Assembly: GCF_001435815.1 (NCBI RefSeq)
Contig: NZ_AZFV01000003.1
Location: 62,001-126,000, forward strand
DNA length: 64,000 nucleotides
From: Companilactobacillus nantensis DSM 16982
GTDB lineage: Bacteria; Bacillota; Bacilli; Lactobacillales; Lactobacillaceae
Reading direction: 5' to 3'
Position numbers and translations under genes: made by a program. Of the stretch, positions 19,725 through 28,876 are shown piece by piece. Each line of letters begins with the position of its first letter. Position 1 is the stretch's first letter. The notes under the pieces were generated by a model, which searched no databases, was not told the origin of the DNA, and was given only the letters and a program-made list of their open reading frames with translations.

Positions 19725-20875
19725 TGGACTTATACAAATTAGTTCGTCCGGCAATTTTTAAAGTTGATCCTGAAGTGGATCATCATATCGTTGCGACTGG
19801 TCTAAAAATGTTTAACCAGACACCACAAGTTTTACGAACAATGTTTCAAACTAAAAATTATGAAAATTTAAAAGTAACTGTAAAAGGTATTACCTTTGAT
19901 TCACCAATCGGTATTGCTGCCGGCTTCGATAAAAAAGCTGAATTTTACAATAGTCTCGGTGCACTAGGGGCTGGTTTCGTTGAAATTGGTAGTGTGACTA
20001 AAGATAACCAACCAGGAAATAAGAAAAAGCGAATTTTTCGTCTACCAGAAGATCAAGCAATTATTAATCGAATGGGCTTAAATAACTTAGGTATCGAAGA
20101 AACAAGAACTCATTTAGCCAACACTCCTAAGCACGTTAAAATTGGTATCAGCGTTGCTCCAGGACACGGCCTTGATACTGAGAGCATGATTGACGAAATG
20201 GTCGAGGATATCAAGCAAATTCATTCCTTTGGTGATTATATTGCTTTAAATCAAAGTTGTCCTAATCAAAAGGGCGTTACAACGTTACAAGAAATTCCTG
20301 TTGCCAAAAGATTACTTCAAAAAATTCATAACTTACATATCAAGGAACCGGTTTTTTGTAAGTTTGGTAACGACGTTACGTCAGAACAAATGCTAGATTT
20401 ATTGGCTGAAATTGGTGATCTGATGGATGGAATTATTTTGACCAATACAGCTTCTAATCCGAGTCCAATTCATGCTGATTTACAGTCAGCTCATAAAACT
20501 GAGGGTGGCGGACTCAGTGGTAAGCCAATTTTTGAAAAATCATTGAGCTTAACAAAAGCCGTTCATCAAGCTTTCCCAGATTTACCAATTATGTTCTCTG
20601 GCGGTGTTTTCACACCTGAAGATGCTCAAGTAGCACTAGAGGCTGGAGCAAGTTTAGTTCAAGTTTATACTGGCTTCATTTATAACGGCCCCACGCTGTT
20701 GAACCAAATTAATCGTCATTTATCAGCACATGATGTTATTGCTGGTTTGCAACGTTCGGATAATATTAAAGCTTTACCAGTTCACAGTGATGACGATATT
20801 GTCGTTACCGATATTGAGGCTGCAAAAAAAATGGAATTAGATGCTAGTTCTGGTGCCTCATTTCATGAAGAATAA
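19724..20875 (+). CDS. pyrD: Dihydroorotate dehydrogenase, class 2-like
   Basis: FMN enzyme oxidising dihydroorotate to orotate. The 383-residue product has a class 2-type N-terminal extension (LYKLVRPAIFKVDPEVDHH) and the class 2 motifs SPIGIAAGFDKKAEF, EIGSVTKDNQPGN and NRMGLNN. The catalytic base position reads NQSCPN, with Cys where class 2 enzymes normally have Ser (NISSPN); Cys is the class 1 residue. The flavin site ends MFSGGVFTPEDA and QVYTGFIYNGP. The C-terminus has about 40 extra residues beyond the barrel. The class, and hence the electron acceptor (quinone or other), is therefore not certain. Confidence 0.9.
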   Translation: MDLYKLVRPAIFKVDPEVDHHIVATGLKMFNQTPQVLRTMFQTKNYENLKVTVKGITFDSPIGIAAGFDKKAEFYNSLGALGAGFVEIGSVTKDNQPGNKKKRIFRLPEDQAIINRMGLNNLGIEETRTHLANTPKHVKIGISVAPGHGLDTESMIDEMVEDIKQIHSFGDYIALNQSCPNQKGVTTLQEIPVAKRLLQKIHNLHIKEPVFCKFGNDVTSEQMLDLLAEIGDLMDGIILTNTASNPSPIHADLQSAHKTEGGGLSGKPIFEKSLSLTKAVHQAFPDLPIMFSGGVFTPEDAQVALEAGASLVQVYTGFIYNGPTLLNQINRHLSAHDVIAGLQRSDNIKALPVHSDDDIVVTDIEAAKKMELDASSGASFHEE

Positions 20876-20876
20876 C

Positions 20877-20914
20877 TAAAAAACACCCTATCGACGGTTG
20901 ATAGGGTGTTTTTG
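20877..20914 (+). terminator. pyr operon terminator
   Basis: Perfect ACACCCTATC/GATAGGGTGT stem with TTTTT. Confidence 0.93.
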
Positions 20915-21039
20915 CTTTTCCAGAAAAATTTTTGAAACACGAATGGCTTATTCAATATCTAAAAATAATGATTTTCGCTAAACTTTATTTATCGGATTAA
21001 ACGGGGATATTTGGGAATTAAAATTCGTGGAGGTTTGCG

Positions 21040-21933
21040 ATGGAAGAAACAATTTTAACTGTGAAAAATTTAAATAAAACATTTGGTAAAAAACAAATTT
21101 TGCATGATGTTAGTTTTGAATGCCAAAGAGGTCGTATTGTTGGTCTTATTGGAGCTAATGGTGCTGGTAAAACAACCATTATGAAAGCTATTTTGAGCTT
21201 AATCAAAAGTGACGGACAAATTAAAATTGCTGGACAGACAAGTAGTTTTAACAGTCATCAAGCTTTACAAAAAGTTGGTGCGTTAGTTGAATATCCAGGG
21301 ATTTATCCTTATTTGAGTGGTCGTGATCATTTGCGATTATTTGTCGCTGATACATCCAATCAAAAGGAACGAGTACAAGAAATTATTGATGAATTAAAGC
21401 TGAATGAGTACGTTGACCAAAAGGCTAAATTGTATTCTTTAGGAATGAAACAAAAACTTGGGATTGCGATGGCATTAGTAAATCAACCTGAGCTAGTTAT
21501 TTTGGATGAACCGATGAATGGACTGGATCCTCAAGCTACTAAAGATCTTCGCGAGTTGATTTTGAATTATAAAAATCAAGGGATGACAGTTCTTATATCG
21601 AGCCATATTTTAGGTGAACTTCAAAAATTGGCTGAAGATTTAATTGTTATCGATCATGGGAGAGTAATTAAAAAGACTACAATGACACAATTGTTGGCTA
21701 ATAATCAGCATTTTGTGGTTCTCAAAACAAATGATAATCAAAAGGCACGCGAGTTGTTAGAAATTGTCGGTTTTGAAATTTCAGCAACATCACCATTGCG
21801 GATTGTGCTGACGGAAGAAAATACCGTTGAACGAATAATGAGTATTTTAATGAAACAGCAAATTACGATTAATGACGTTCAGCATGAAGATGCTGATTTA
21901 GAAGAATCTATTTTGAAATTAATTGCTGATTAG
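21040..21933 (+). CDS. ABC transporter ATP-binding protein (BcrA/CcmA type)
   Basis: Energises the membrane protein encoded next to it. The 297-residue product has Walker A GANGAGKTT (about 40-48), Q-loop region VEYPGIYPYLSG, signature YSLGMKQKLGIAMAL and Walker B LVILDEPMNGLDP, then a C-terminal extension typical of drug, bacitracin or lantibiotic-export ATPases. GGAGG precedes ATG 21040. Ten bases separate it from the permease gene. The substrate is unknown. Confidence 0.92.
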   Translation: MEETILTVKNLNKTFGKKQILHDVSFECQRGRIVGLIGANGAGKTTIMKAILSLIKSDGQIKIAGQTSSFNSHQALQKVGALVEYPGIYPYLSGRDHLRLFVADTSNQKERVQEIIDELKLNEYVDQKAKLYSLGMKQKLGIAMALVNQPELVILDEPMNGLDPQATKDLRELILNYKNQGMTVLISSHILGELQKLAEDLIVIDHGRVIKKTTMTQLLANNQHFVVLKTNDNQKARELLEIVGFEISATSPLRIVLTEENTVERIMSILMKQQITINDVQHEDADLEESILKLIAD

Positions 21934-21942
21934 GAGAGAATA

Positions 21943-22722
21943 ATGTTTTTTTTATACAAACAAGAAATCTTTAAGTTGCTCAAGAAAAAGAGTCTCTGGT
22001 TTTGTTTATTGTTCATCATTTTACAAAACATTGGTGTAGCTATTTTGGGAAATGCATATCCAAAATACATCAATGTCCCAGAGCTGTTCAAATATGATTT
22101 TGCATCACTATCATTTACTGTTTTAATTTTGATTGCGGCCAGTTCTACAATTATTTCAACTGAATATGAATACAATACGATTAAAAATATCGTGATGCAG
22201 CCATACTCTAGGACAATGATTTTAATCAGTAAATGGCTGACGATTTTAACATATGCAATTGGAATTTATTTGTTATCCATACTAATGAGTCTTATGAATA
22301 AATTTATTTTCTTTAATAACAGTTTTTCATTGACTGATAGGCTAAATGGCAAGGAGAATATGATTTGGCAAGATTGGTTAATTGTTAATGGTGCCAACTT
22401 TATTACCTTGTGGTTAATTTTAAGTATCGTTTTCTTATTAGCTTCTGTGATGAAAAAAGGGGCGGTTGCGGTCATTGTTGGTGTTGTGGGCTACTTTGCG
22501 ATGAATATCATAGGCTCAATGATGTTTGTTCTGATTGAAAGATGGGAATTCTTGAAATGGAATCCATTGAATTTCTTAAATTATCCTGGTCAGTTGGCTA
22601 ACGTAGGGATTCTTTCAGAATTGACCCATTTGAGTAATACGCAATTATTAATTGGAAACTTATCCTATATTGTATTGTTTATGGGAGTTGGGTTATATTT
22701 CTTTTCCAAGAAGGAAATTTAA
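21943..22722 (+). CDS. ABC-2-type transporter permease
   Basis: Six-helix integral membrane protein of 259 residues. The order is a cytoplasmic N-terminus (FLYKQEIFKLLKKKS), then helices at about 17-35, 54-75, 100-125, 150-170, 178-205 and 235-255. Its loops resemble BcrB/LanE-type permeases (STEYEYNTIKNIVMQPYSR). With the preceding ATPase it forms a two-gene exporter; multidrug or antimicrobial peptide resistance is a reasonable inference, not shown. Confidence 0.85.
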   Translation: MFFLYKQEIFKLLKKKSLWFCLLFIILQNIGVAILGNAYPKYINVPELFKYDFASLSFTVLILIAASSTIISTEYEYNTIKNIVMQPYSRTMILISKWLTILTYAIGIYLLSILMSLMNKFIFFNNSFSLTDRLNGKENMIWQDWLIVNGANFITLWLILSIVFLLASVMKKGAVAVIVGVVGYFAMNIIGSMMFVLIERWEFLKWNPLNFLNYPGQLANVGILSELTHLSNTQLLIGNLSYIVLFMGVGLYFFSKKEI

Positions 22723-22738
22723 TGAATTTTCGTGTCCT

Positions 22739-23110
22739 TTAAATTTTCAATTTCTTTAAATCATTAATATTTTGTTTGACGATTTGTTTTTGATCGTGAT
22801 TCAAAACATTATTATCGGCAATGGTATCCAGAATGTTATCACCTAGTTCGATAATGTTGATTGTTTTACTATTAGTCGATAACACAGCATAAATTGAGAC
22901 AAATTGTTGTAATTCAACAAAATTGGGAGACTTTTGGATTTCAGTTTGATCCAATAAGGTGCCTGCCGTACTGATAATAACTTGTTTAGCACGTTGATTT
23001 TTCTTCTTGTTTTCCTGACGTTGTTGATAATAAGGCAAGAAGAGAGCAACTGAAACTGCTAATAATTCTCCTAAACCTTCGACCCATTCTGCAAGTGAAC
23101 CAATTTCCAT
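22739..23110 (-). CDS. Small single-helix membrane protein, unknown
   Basis: 123-residue product starting MEIGSLAEWVEGLGELLAVSVALFLPYY, with one hydrophobic helix near residues 13-29 followed by a basic stretch (QRQENKKKNQRAK) and a soluble helical tail. ATG at 23110 is chosen because TGGAGG lies seven bases before it; the longer frame to 23161 has no ribosome binding site. It is convergent with the ABC permease gene, whose stop lies 17 bases away. I do not recognise the family. Confidence 0.65.
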   Translation of the reverse strand: MEIGSLAEWVEGLGELLAVSVALFLPYYQQRQENKKKNQRAKQVIISTAGTLLDQTEIQKSPNFVELQQFVSIYAVLSTNSKTINIIELGDNILDTIADNNVLNHDQKQIVKQNINDLKKLKI

Positions 23111-23315
23111 GATGTTACCTCCAAAGGGTATTACTTGTGTAATCTTAATGGATAATAACATTCATACGAATGAACTTAATAATAAATTGTTAAATAAAAT
23201 ACGTATCGTATTCAAAAACGATTTTCTGAATTTATTGATAGGAAATATGTGATTGAGTATTGTGAATGACAAAAGATTCTTAATTTGAACATGTTTGCAC
23301 AAATCTAACTATAAT

Positions 23316-23385
23316 AGATTATGGAAATCAAAAAATATTATTTGAAAGAGTGTCTTGTTTGCAGTGAACAGGGCACTTTTTTTTA
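23316..23385 (+). ncRNA. Candidate small RNA with its own promoter and terminator
   Basis: A TATAAT box at 23310-23315, with TTGAAC 19 bases upstream, precedes about 70 bases that end in a strong hairpin (AGTGTC-GTT with AAC-GGCACT) and eight T. No plus-strand gene lies upstream within 590 bases for that terminator to serve. The transcript is inferred; the terminator is seen. Confidence 0.35.
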
Positions 23386-23476
23386 AACCAACAAAAAGGG
23401 GATTGTGACATAATTACTTTTACCTTAAATATGCAGCATAAACGTGCAAGAAAACATAGCTTTTTCCGCTTAAATC

Positions 23477-23520
23477 AAATAAGAGCCGCAATCCAAAATC
23501 GGATTACGGCTCTTATTTTC
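23477..23520. terminator. Lactate permease terminator
   Basis: AATAAGAGCCG-AATCC pairs with GGATT-CGGCTCTTATT, with T-rich flanks on the reverse strand. Confidence 0.85.
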
Positions 23521-23564
23521 CTTAATGCTCGGAAGCTGACCATGTTTTTGAGCACTCTCTTGTT

Positions 23565-25151
23565 TTACATAAATAACGTAAAGATAAAACCAACGATACC
23601 AACTAATAAACCATAAACTAAAGCTGGAACAACAGTCTTTCTTAAGATATTACCTTCTTGACCAGATAATCCAACGACTGAACTGACAGAAACAATATTG
23701 TGAACACAAATCATATTTCCGGCAGCTGCACCAATTAGCTGTGCTGCTAGAACAAGGTCGGTTCCAACACCTGCTTTAGTGGCAATATCAGCTTGAATTT
23801 GGCCAAATGTCAATGTTGAAACGGTTGTACTACCAGTGACAAATGATCCTAGTTGACCTAGGAATGGGGCGATAATAATCCAAACAGATGAGAGATACTT
23901 AGAAATTATTTTGGCAATGTACATGGGCATGCTTGGTAGATTAGCGCTATTTAACTCGGAGTTAGTAAAAATTTGCACCATTATTAAAGTGACAATTAAA
24001 GCTAAGGCAGTTGATTTCATGGAAAAGACTACTTTTTTAGCAGTTGGTAAAAAGCTTTTAAGCGATTTAACTTGAATCAAAAGTCCAATCAAAACAGCAA
24101 TTGTCAAAAGTGTTCCAGGTGAATAAAGAAATTCCCAATCAGAGTTAATCTGTGAAAAGCCTAGAATGTTTTTCCAAGATAAATTCACGTTATTAACTAA
24201 GAAACTCTTCAACGGCATGATTGTCCGTGTTGCTAGTAACATCAGGATAACGACGATATATGGTGACCAAGCAGTTAAAAGTGACATTTTATTATCTGAT
24301 TTAACCGTTTGAGTGGAAGTTGTCCAGGGATGCTCAAAGACTGATTTGGGCAATAAAAATTTAAATTTAATTGAAATAATAGCAATAATAATTGTGGCAA
24401 ATGGTGCTAAGATTGCTACGAATTCATAACTGATAGTGAATGAGACTAGCAATGCAAAGAGACTGTAGACGATACCAATAAATAATGACCATGGTACTAG
24501 TGTTAGAAAGTCTTTCAGATGATTACTATTCTTTTTGCCAAACAAAAATGTCAGCATCAAAATTAAAATTAATGGCATAAATGTTCCAGCAAATAAGTCT
24601 AGTTGAGTGATTCGTTGGCCGATGGCATTGAGGAAATCAGCTTTCTCACTGACGTTACTTAGTCCAACGGTTAATGGAGTACCAACAGCTCCGAATGAAG
24701 CAGGAGTTGAATCAGCAACCAAAGCTAGTGTGACAGCAGCCATAGGTGAAAAACCTAAAGCAATCATCAACGGTGCCGTGACCATTGCTGGAGTACCAAA
24801 ACCAGAAACACCTTCAATCAAGCCACCAAACAAAAAGGCAACCAATAAAACTTGAAGTCGCATATCAGCTGAAATTGTGTGAAATCCAGCATTGATACGC
24901 TCAATAGCACCAGTATGTTGCAAAATATTTAACATCATTAAAGCCCCAAACAAAATCCATAAGATTGGTAAGGCTTTATGGATCGATTGAAAGATTGATG
25001 CTAGCAAGACATTTGTCGGCATTTTCCAGAAGAAATAGCCTTCTAATAAAACAATGAATGCACTGATCGACATACCCTTAGTAGCTGGCATGTTGAGGAT
25101 GCCTAATAAAACTAGTGGCAAGATGACCGCAGATAGTGCAATTAGAATCAT
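23565..25151 (-). CDS. L-lactate permease (LctP family)
   Basis: Proton-coupled lactate or glycolate carrier of about 13 membrane helices. The 528-residue product shows LctP signatures: LWILFGALMMLNILQHTGAI, GGLIEGVSGFGTPAMVTAPLM, LVADSTPASFGAVGTPLTVGL, and near the C-terminus LGQLGSFVTGSTTVSTLTFG and AAQLIGAAAGNMICVHNIVSVSSVVGL. GAGGGAG precedes the start. No lactate dehydrogenase is adjacent. Lactate exchange is the likely role, from the family. Confidence 0.92.
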   Translation of the reverse strand: MILIALSAVILPLVLLGILNMPATKGMSISAFIVLLEGYFFWKMPTNVLLASIFQSIHKALPILWILFGALMMLNILQHTGAIERINAGFHTISADMRLQVLLVAFLFGGLIEGVSGFGTPAMVTAPLMIALGFSPMAAVTLALVADSTPASFGAVGTPLTVGLSNVSEKADFLNAIGQRITQLDLFAGTFMPLILILMLTFLFGKKNSNHLKDFLTLVPWSLFIGIVYSLFALLVSFTISYEFVAILAPFATIIIAIISIKFKFLLPKSVFEHPWTTSTQTVKSDNKMSLLTAWSPYIVVILMLLATRTIMPLKSFLVNNVNLSWKNILGFSQINSDWEFLYSPGTLLTIAVLIGLLIQVKSLKSFLPTAKKVVFSMKSTALALIVTLIMVQIFTNSELNSANLPSMPMYIAKIISKYLSSVWIIIAPFLGQLGSFVTGSTTVSTLTFGQIQADIATKAGVGTDLVLAAQLIGAAAGNMICVHNIVSVSSVVGLSGQEGNILRKTVVPALVYGLLVGIVGFIFTLFM

Positions 25152-25256
25152 AAAATAACTCCCTCTTAAATCAATTTAATACATTATATAATTTTTGACT
25201 TATAGTTGTGAATAAGATTCCTGAAAATAATTTATTAGAAAATGACATAATTTATA

Positions 25257-25520
25257 TTAAAGCATTGATAATGGACCGCCGTTGATACCTTTTGTGACAG
25301 TAACATCATCAGCATTGATTTCCGTTTGTTCACTTAATAATTGATTTAAATGACGCTTAAAGTCGTCCTCATGCAATTGTGATTTGACGTGCCAAGCTGA
25401 TAGATTACCATTAGCTGAAACATCCCCTAATTCACTAATACCATCGAGTGTTTTTGGATCAACGACCTTATCAGAAGCGATATCGACGAAATAATTTGTA
25501 TACCAAAGTTGAAATGCCAT
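25257..25520 (-). CDS. Small hypothetical protein
   Basis: 87-residue soluble, acidic protein, MAFQLWYTNYFVDIASDKVVDPKTL to GINGGPLSML. GGGAGGAAAATT immediately before ATG 25520 fixes the start and argues that it is translated. No domain or membrane segment is recognised. It lies about 100 bases upstream of the lactate permease gene on the same strand and may be transcribed separately. Confidence 0.65.
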   Translation of the reverse strand: MAFQLWYTNYFVDIASDKVVDPKTLDGISELGDVSANGNLSAWHVKSQLHEDDFKRHLNQLLSEQTEINADDVTVTKGINGGPLSML

Positions 25521-25801
25521 AATTTTCCTCCCAGATTTTGTTATCCTTATCATATAATATTTTTGATAAAATTAATCAATTATCGTGTTGTGTTAGTTAA
25601 ATGTTTAGTTCTTTCGATTATTTTTTTTGAATTCAGTTTTTTTGCAGTTGTTATGTTTTCGGAGGAACTGTAAGAAAAGTATATTTCAAATTGATAATAA
25701 AAGGATTAACTATCATTATGATTTAATCAGGTTAACTTTATTTGAAAAAACTAGTAGGCAATTAAATTTAAACTAGTTAGAATTAAAATGTGGGGTAAAT
25801 T

Positions 25802-26299
25802 ATGAAACAAATAACATGTCAACAAACACGTACCGTTAGTGAACGGATTATTTTTGATGGTGATTTAAATGATAAGCAAACGCTCTTTGGGGGCAAGACG
25901 TTGAGTCTGTTAGATGAAAATGCTGGTTTAGCTAGTTTTAAATTGGTTCATGCCAAGATTGCGACTGCTAGTTATGACCATATAAATTTCTGGCGTCCAA
26001 TTACAACTGATAAGTATATTAAATTTGAATCAATGGTGACAGGTTTGTCTGGTCGTCAGATTGAAGTCTTTACTAAAATAATTAGCCATGATTTGAAGAC
26101 TGATATTACTGAAATTGCTTTTACAAGTTTTTGTACATTAGTTGTCTTGCGTTCAGCTAACCAAGCAGAATTACCAGAGTTAGTTCCTGAAACCGACGAA
26201 GAGAAGTATCTTTGTGCAGGTTTTGCGGATCGTTTAGCAGTTAGACAAGAGGAACGTAATCAAAAAGATGAATTTTTAAGTCATTTAACACTTGATTAG
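25802..26299 (+). CDS. Acyl-CoA thioesterase, hotdog fold
   Basis: 165-residue hotdog thioesterase. The core FDGDLNDKQTLFGGKTLSLLDENAGLAS carries the conserved GG and Asp region, and HINFWRPITTDKYIKFESMVTG follows. It is similar to the YkhA/BFIT acyl-CoA thioester hydrolase group, which releases free fatty acids from CoA esters in the cytosol. Single gene with its own terminator. Substrate length is not visible. Confidence 0.87.
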   Translation: MKQITCQQTRTVSERIIFDGDLNDKQTLFGGKTLSLLDENAGLASFKLVHAKIATASYDHINFWRPITTDKYIKFESMVTGLSGRQIEVFTKIISHDLKTDITEIAFTSFCTLVVLRSANQAELPELVPETDEEKYLCAGFADRLAVRQEERNQKDEFLSHLTLD

Positions 26300-26342
26300 A
26301 AACAGGGTAGTAATCGATTTTAGATTGCTGGCCTGTTTTTTT
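26300..26342 (+). terminator. Thioesterase gene terminator
   Basis: AACAGG-AG-AATC pairs with GATT-CT-CCTGTT followed by seven T. Confidence 0.88.
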
Positions 26343-26432
26343 ACTCTAAAATACTGTTTTGAGTAAATTACTTTGACACACATAGTAATTGGTGTTACAT
26401 TATTGTCATGGAAATAGAAGGTAGGGATAAAT

Positions 26433-26783
26433 GTGAAACCACTAATTTCTAAAGATATTATTCGTGGACATACGACAACCATTGTTTTGAATATTCTCAA
26501 TCAAGGCGATAGCTACGGTTATGAGATTGCTAAAATGGTAAAGGTTTTGAGTCACGACGCGTATGAATTAAATGAGGCTACTTTGTACACTGTTTTTCGG
26601 CGTTTAGAAAAAAATGGCGATATTGCCAGTTATTGGGGCGATGAAAGCCAAGGCGGCCGACGTAAGTACTATCAAATAACGGACCAGGGCAAACAGACAT
26701 TGGTTGAAAATATCAAAGCTTGGAATTTTGCCAAAGATGTTATCGATGATTTGATATTAGGAAGGATACGAAATCATGAGTGA
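26433..26783 (+). CDS. PadR-family transcriptional regulator
   Basis: Winged-helix repressor of 116 residues. It starts at GTG 26433 (KPLISKDIIRGHTTTIVLNILNQGDSYGYEIAKMV), with the recognition region LNEATLYTVFRRLEKNGDIASYW and wing GGRRKYYQITDQGKQTL. It overlaps the next gene by eight bases. PadR-DUF4097 pairs are common in Firmicutes and often respond to envelope stress; autoregulation of the pair is inferred. Confidence 0.93.
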   Translation: MKPLISKDIIRGHTTTIVLNILNQGDSYGYEIAKMVKVLSHDAYELNEATLYTVFRRLEKNGDIASYWGDESQGGRRKYYQITDQGKQTLVENIKAWNFAKDVIDDLILGRIRNHE

Positions 26784-28128
26784 AATGATAAATAAACTGG
26801 TAGATGAAAAATTAACAAAGATTTTTGCGGATTATCCAACAACTGACGATTTAAAAGAATTACAAGAAGAATTATCCTCTGATTTGATTGCTTCGGCTGA
26901 GGATAAAATAACAGCCGAAACGACAGAACAAGCAGCCGTTGACCAAGCTTTTCAAGAATTCGGTGATATTGATGAGGTTATCAGCCAAGTTTTGGATGAA
27001 CATGACGACAATGAGACGGAAAATCATTATCATAAAACAATTCATGAACATCATATTGATTTAGATGATGATGGTATTCGTATTGATAATGGAAAAATTT
27101 TAAATATCGATGAAGATGGTCTCACTATTAATAATGGCAAAACCGTTCGAATTGATGGTGATGGCGTTAAATTAGGCAATATGGTCATCAATGAAAATGG
27201 CATCAATTTCCATGGTCAGTCACAGCCTAAGACTTCCTTTGATGAATTTAATGCTAAATTTAACAATAATGCTTATGATACCGAAGTCCATGTCGAATCT
27301 TTGCCATTAACTGATGAAAGTGAATTTGCAGTTGAGGACATCAACAAAGTAGATGTGACTTATGAAAATGCGGATGTTAAAATTTTGCCAACCAAAGGTA
27401 CTAAAATTATGATTCACGAATATATGTCACGAACCAATCCTGACTATCAAGTAAAAACTGATTTAGTGGACGACACTTTAGTTATCAAACAAGGTCGTTG
27501 GCCCCATTTCTTACCATTAAAAGTTAAAGTGCAAATTTTATTACCTGAAAGTTTTGCTGGAAAAGTACGTGTTAATAACCGCAGTGGTAATTTGTTAATG
27601 CAAAATCTCAGCCAATTGGATTCAGCTCTAATCAACGTTAAGAGTGGAATAGTTAATATTCGTAATCTCAAGCTGGATCAACTCTTAATTAATGCTAGCT
27701 CTGGAAAAGTTGTTATGGAAGATTTGAATATTTCCAATGATTTATCAGTCGAATCAAGAAGTGGCGTAATTAAATTAGATAATGTATATAGTCCAAATTA
27801 TAATATTTTGGCTCGAAGTGGCACTATCAAAGGAATTGATCTTGGTGGTGGTGGTAAAATCACTGCTAAATCAGGGACAATTAAACTGGAATTTGCGAAA
27901 ATAACTTCTAATGTAGCTGTGACAAATAATAGTGGAACAGTTAGATTAACGATGCCGGAACATGATTCCTATAATTTTGACCTAGAAGCTAAGAGTGGAA
28001 CAGTTAAAATGAACCATGCAGCCAATTACAAACATGATGTTCAAAGTTTGAAAGAGGGTACTGTCGGTACTGATCCACTGTATAATTTGTCAGTACGTGC
28101 TATTTCTGGAACAATTAAAGTAAATTAA
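26776..28128 (+). CDS. DUF1700/DUF4097 beta-strand repeat protein
   Basis: 450-residue protein with no signal peptide or membrane helix. Residues 1-90 form an acidic helical DUF1700-like region; about 90-150 hold short repeats of the type DxDGIxIDNGK (DDDGIRIDNGKIL, DEDGLTINNGKTV, DGDGVKLGN). From about 190 a DUF4097 beta-solenoid has repeated N/KSGT-V/I-K turns (RNRSGN, VKSGIVN, SSGKVV, RSGTIKG, KSGTIKL, NSGTVRL, KSGTVKM, ISGTIKV). Overlap with the PadR gene indicates co-expression. A role in envelope stress sensing is inferred from family context only. Confidence 0.88.
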   Translation: MSEMINKLVDEKLTKIFADYPTTDDLKELQEELSSDLIASAEDKITAETTEQAAVDQAFQEFGDIDEVISQVLDEHDDNETENHYHKTIHEHHIDLDDDGIRIDNGKILNIDEDGLTINNGKTVRIDGDGVKLGNMVINENGINFHGQSQPKTSFDEFNAKFNNNAYDTEVHVESLPLTDESEFAVEDINKVDVTYENADVKILPTKGTKIMIHEYMSRTNPDYQVKTDLVDDTLVIKQGRWPHFLPLKVKVQILLPESFAGKVRVNNRSGNLLMQNLSQLDSALINVKSGIVNIRNLKLDQLLINASSGKVVMEDLNISNDLSVESRSGVIKLDNVYSPNYNILARSGTIKGIDLGGGGKITAKSGTIKLEFAKITSNVAVTNNSGTVRLTMPEHDSYNFDLEAKSGTVKMNHAANYKHDVQSLKEGTVGTDPLYNLSVRAISGTIKVN

Positions 28129-28170
28129 AAAAAACTGAGACGAAAATTATAATTTTCGCCTCAGTTTTTA
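28127..28170. terminator. Bidirectional terminator
   Basis: AAAACTGAG-CGAAAATT pairs with AATTTTCG-CTCAGTTTTT. It serves the DUF4097 gene and the convergent membrane protein gene. Confidence 0.9.
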
Positions 28171-28710
28171 ATTGGTTTTTTTATCAAGTGTTTGTAAAAC
28201 ATTGGATAAACGGTACATAGTATGTTTTGGATCATGGAGTTGATCAAAGGAAATGTCTAAATTAGCTGAAGTTTGGTTCATTTTCAATTCTAAGAAAAAT
28301 GGTTTGCGTACCCATGGAAAAATTGATTGTTTGGCCGGTTTGATTGTTAAAATATCTTTACTTGAATATTGCTTATCTTCCTCGTGAACAACAAAGTTTT
28401 TAATTTGTGAATAGCTGATAAATTGGAAGTCTGCTCGATTAGGAAAGATAATTAATTTTAATTTATCGCGATAAGTGGTCATTTTATAGTAAGAAATCCC
28501 ATGATTTTCTAATTGCCAGTGACCAAATAATTTTGGCAAATAAATTGGGAAATAAACGCAAAGTAGTAAAAATAAAACTACTAAAAATGACAATATTGAA
28601 GTCTTTATGTTAACGATTAATCCTAAGCCAGCAGCCAAAAAGCTGACTAAAAAACTTACAATTATTGGACGATGATTGATCTTTTTTCCAAACTCGATCG
28701 TATCGATCAT
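28168..28710 (-). CDS. Two-helix membrane protein, possibly EbsA-like
   Basis: 180-residue product with two adjacent hydrophobic helices (about 15-33 and 38-57) followed by a cytoplasmic domain of about 110 residues rich in beta strand (GISYYKMTTYRDKLKLIIFPNRADFQFISYSQIKNFVV), resembling PH-like membrane-associated domains. It may belong to the EbsA family of lactic acid bacteria, but I am not certain. GAGGGAG precedes the ATG. Convergent with the DUF4097 gene and divergent from the YfcC-type gene. Confidence 0.7.
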   Translation of the reverse strand: MIDTIEFGKKINHRPIIVSFLVSFLAAGLGLIVNIKTSILSFLVVLFLLLCVYFPIYLPKLFGHWQLENHGISYYKMTTYRDKLKLIIFPNRADFQFISYSQIKNFVVHEEDKQYSSKDILTIKPAKQSIFPWVRKPFFLELKMNQTSANLDISFDQLHDPKHTMYRLSNVLQTLDKKTN

Positions 28711-28751
28711 TCTAATATCTCCCTCTTGAATCTAATAATATTGTAATATTC

Positions 28752-28765
28752 TGCAAGCGTTTACA
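28752..28765. promoter_or_regulatory. Candidate cre (CcpA) site
   Basis: TGCAAGCGTTTACA differs from the consensus TGWAARCGYTWNCW at one position. It lies between the divergent membrane protein gene and the YfcC-type transporter gene, suggesting catabolite control of one or both. Confidence 0.6.
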
Positions 28766-28876
28766 CAACTGATATTAAAGGAAAATTTATTTAAAAATAT
28801 TTCTTTGGAAAGCATTGTAATAGTTTATTTTATCGTATATCCTGAAACTATATTATAAATATAGGAGGGTTGATTT

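Larger units (their letters stand above)
23161..23564. other. Intergenic region
   Basis: About 400 bases without a supported protein gene. It holds a possible short plus-strand transcript (23316-23385, below) and the lactate permease terminator. A 61-codon open frame at 23431-23616 runs through that terminator into the permease gene on the other strand and is not called. Confidence 0.6.
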
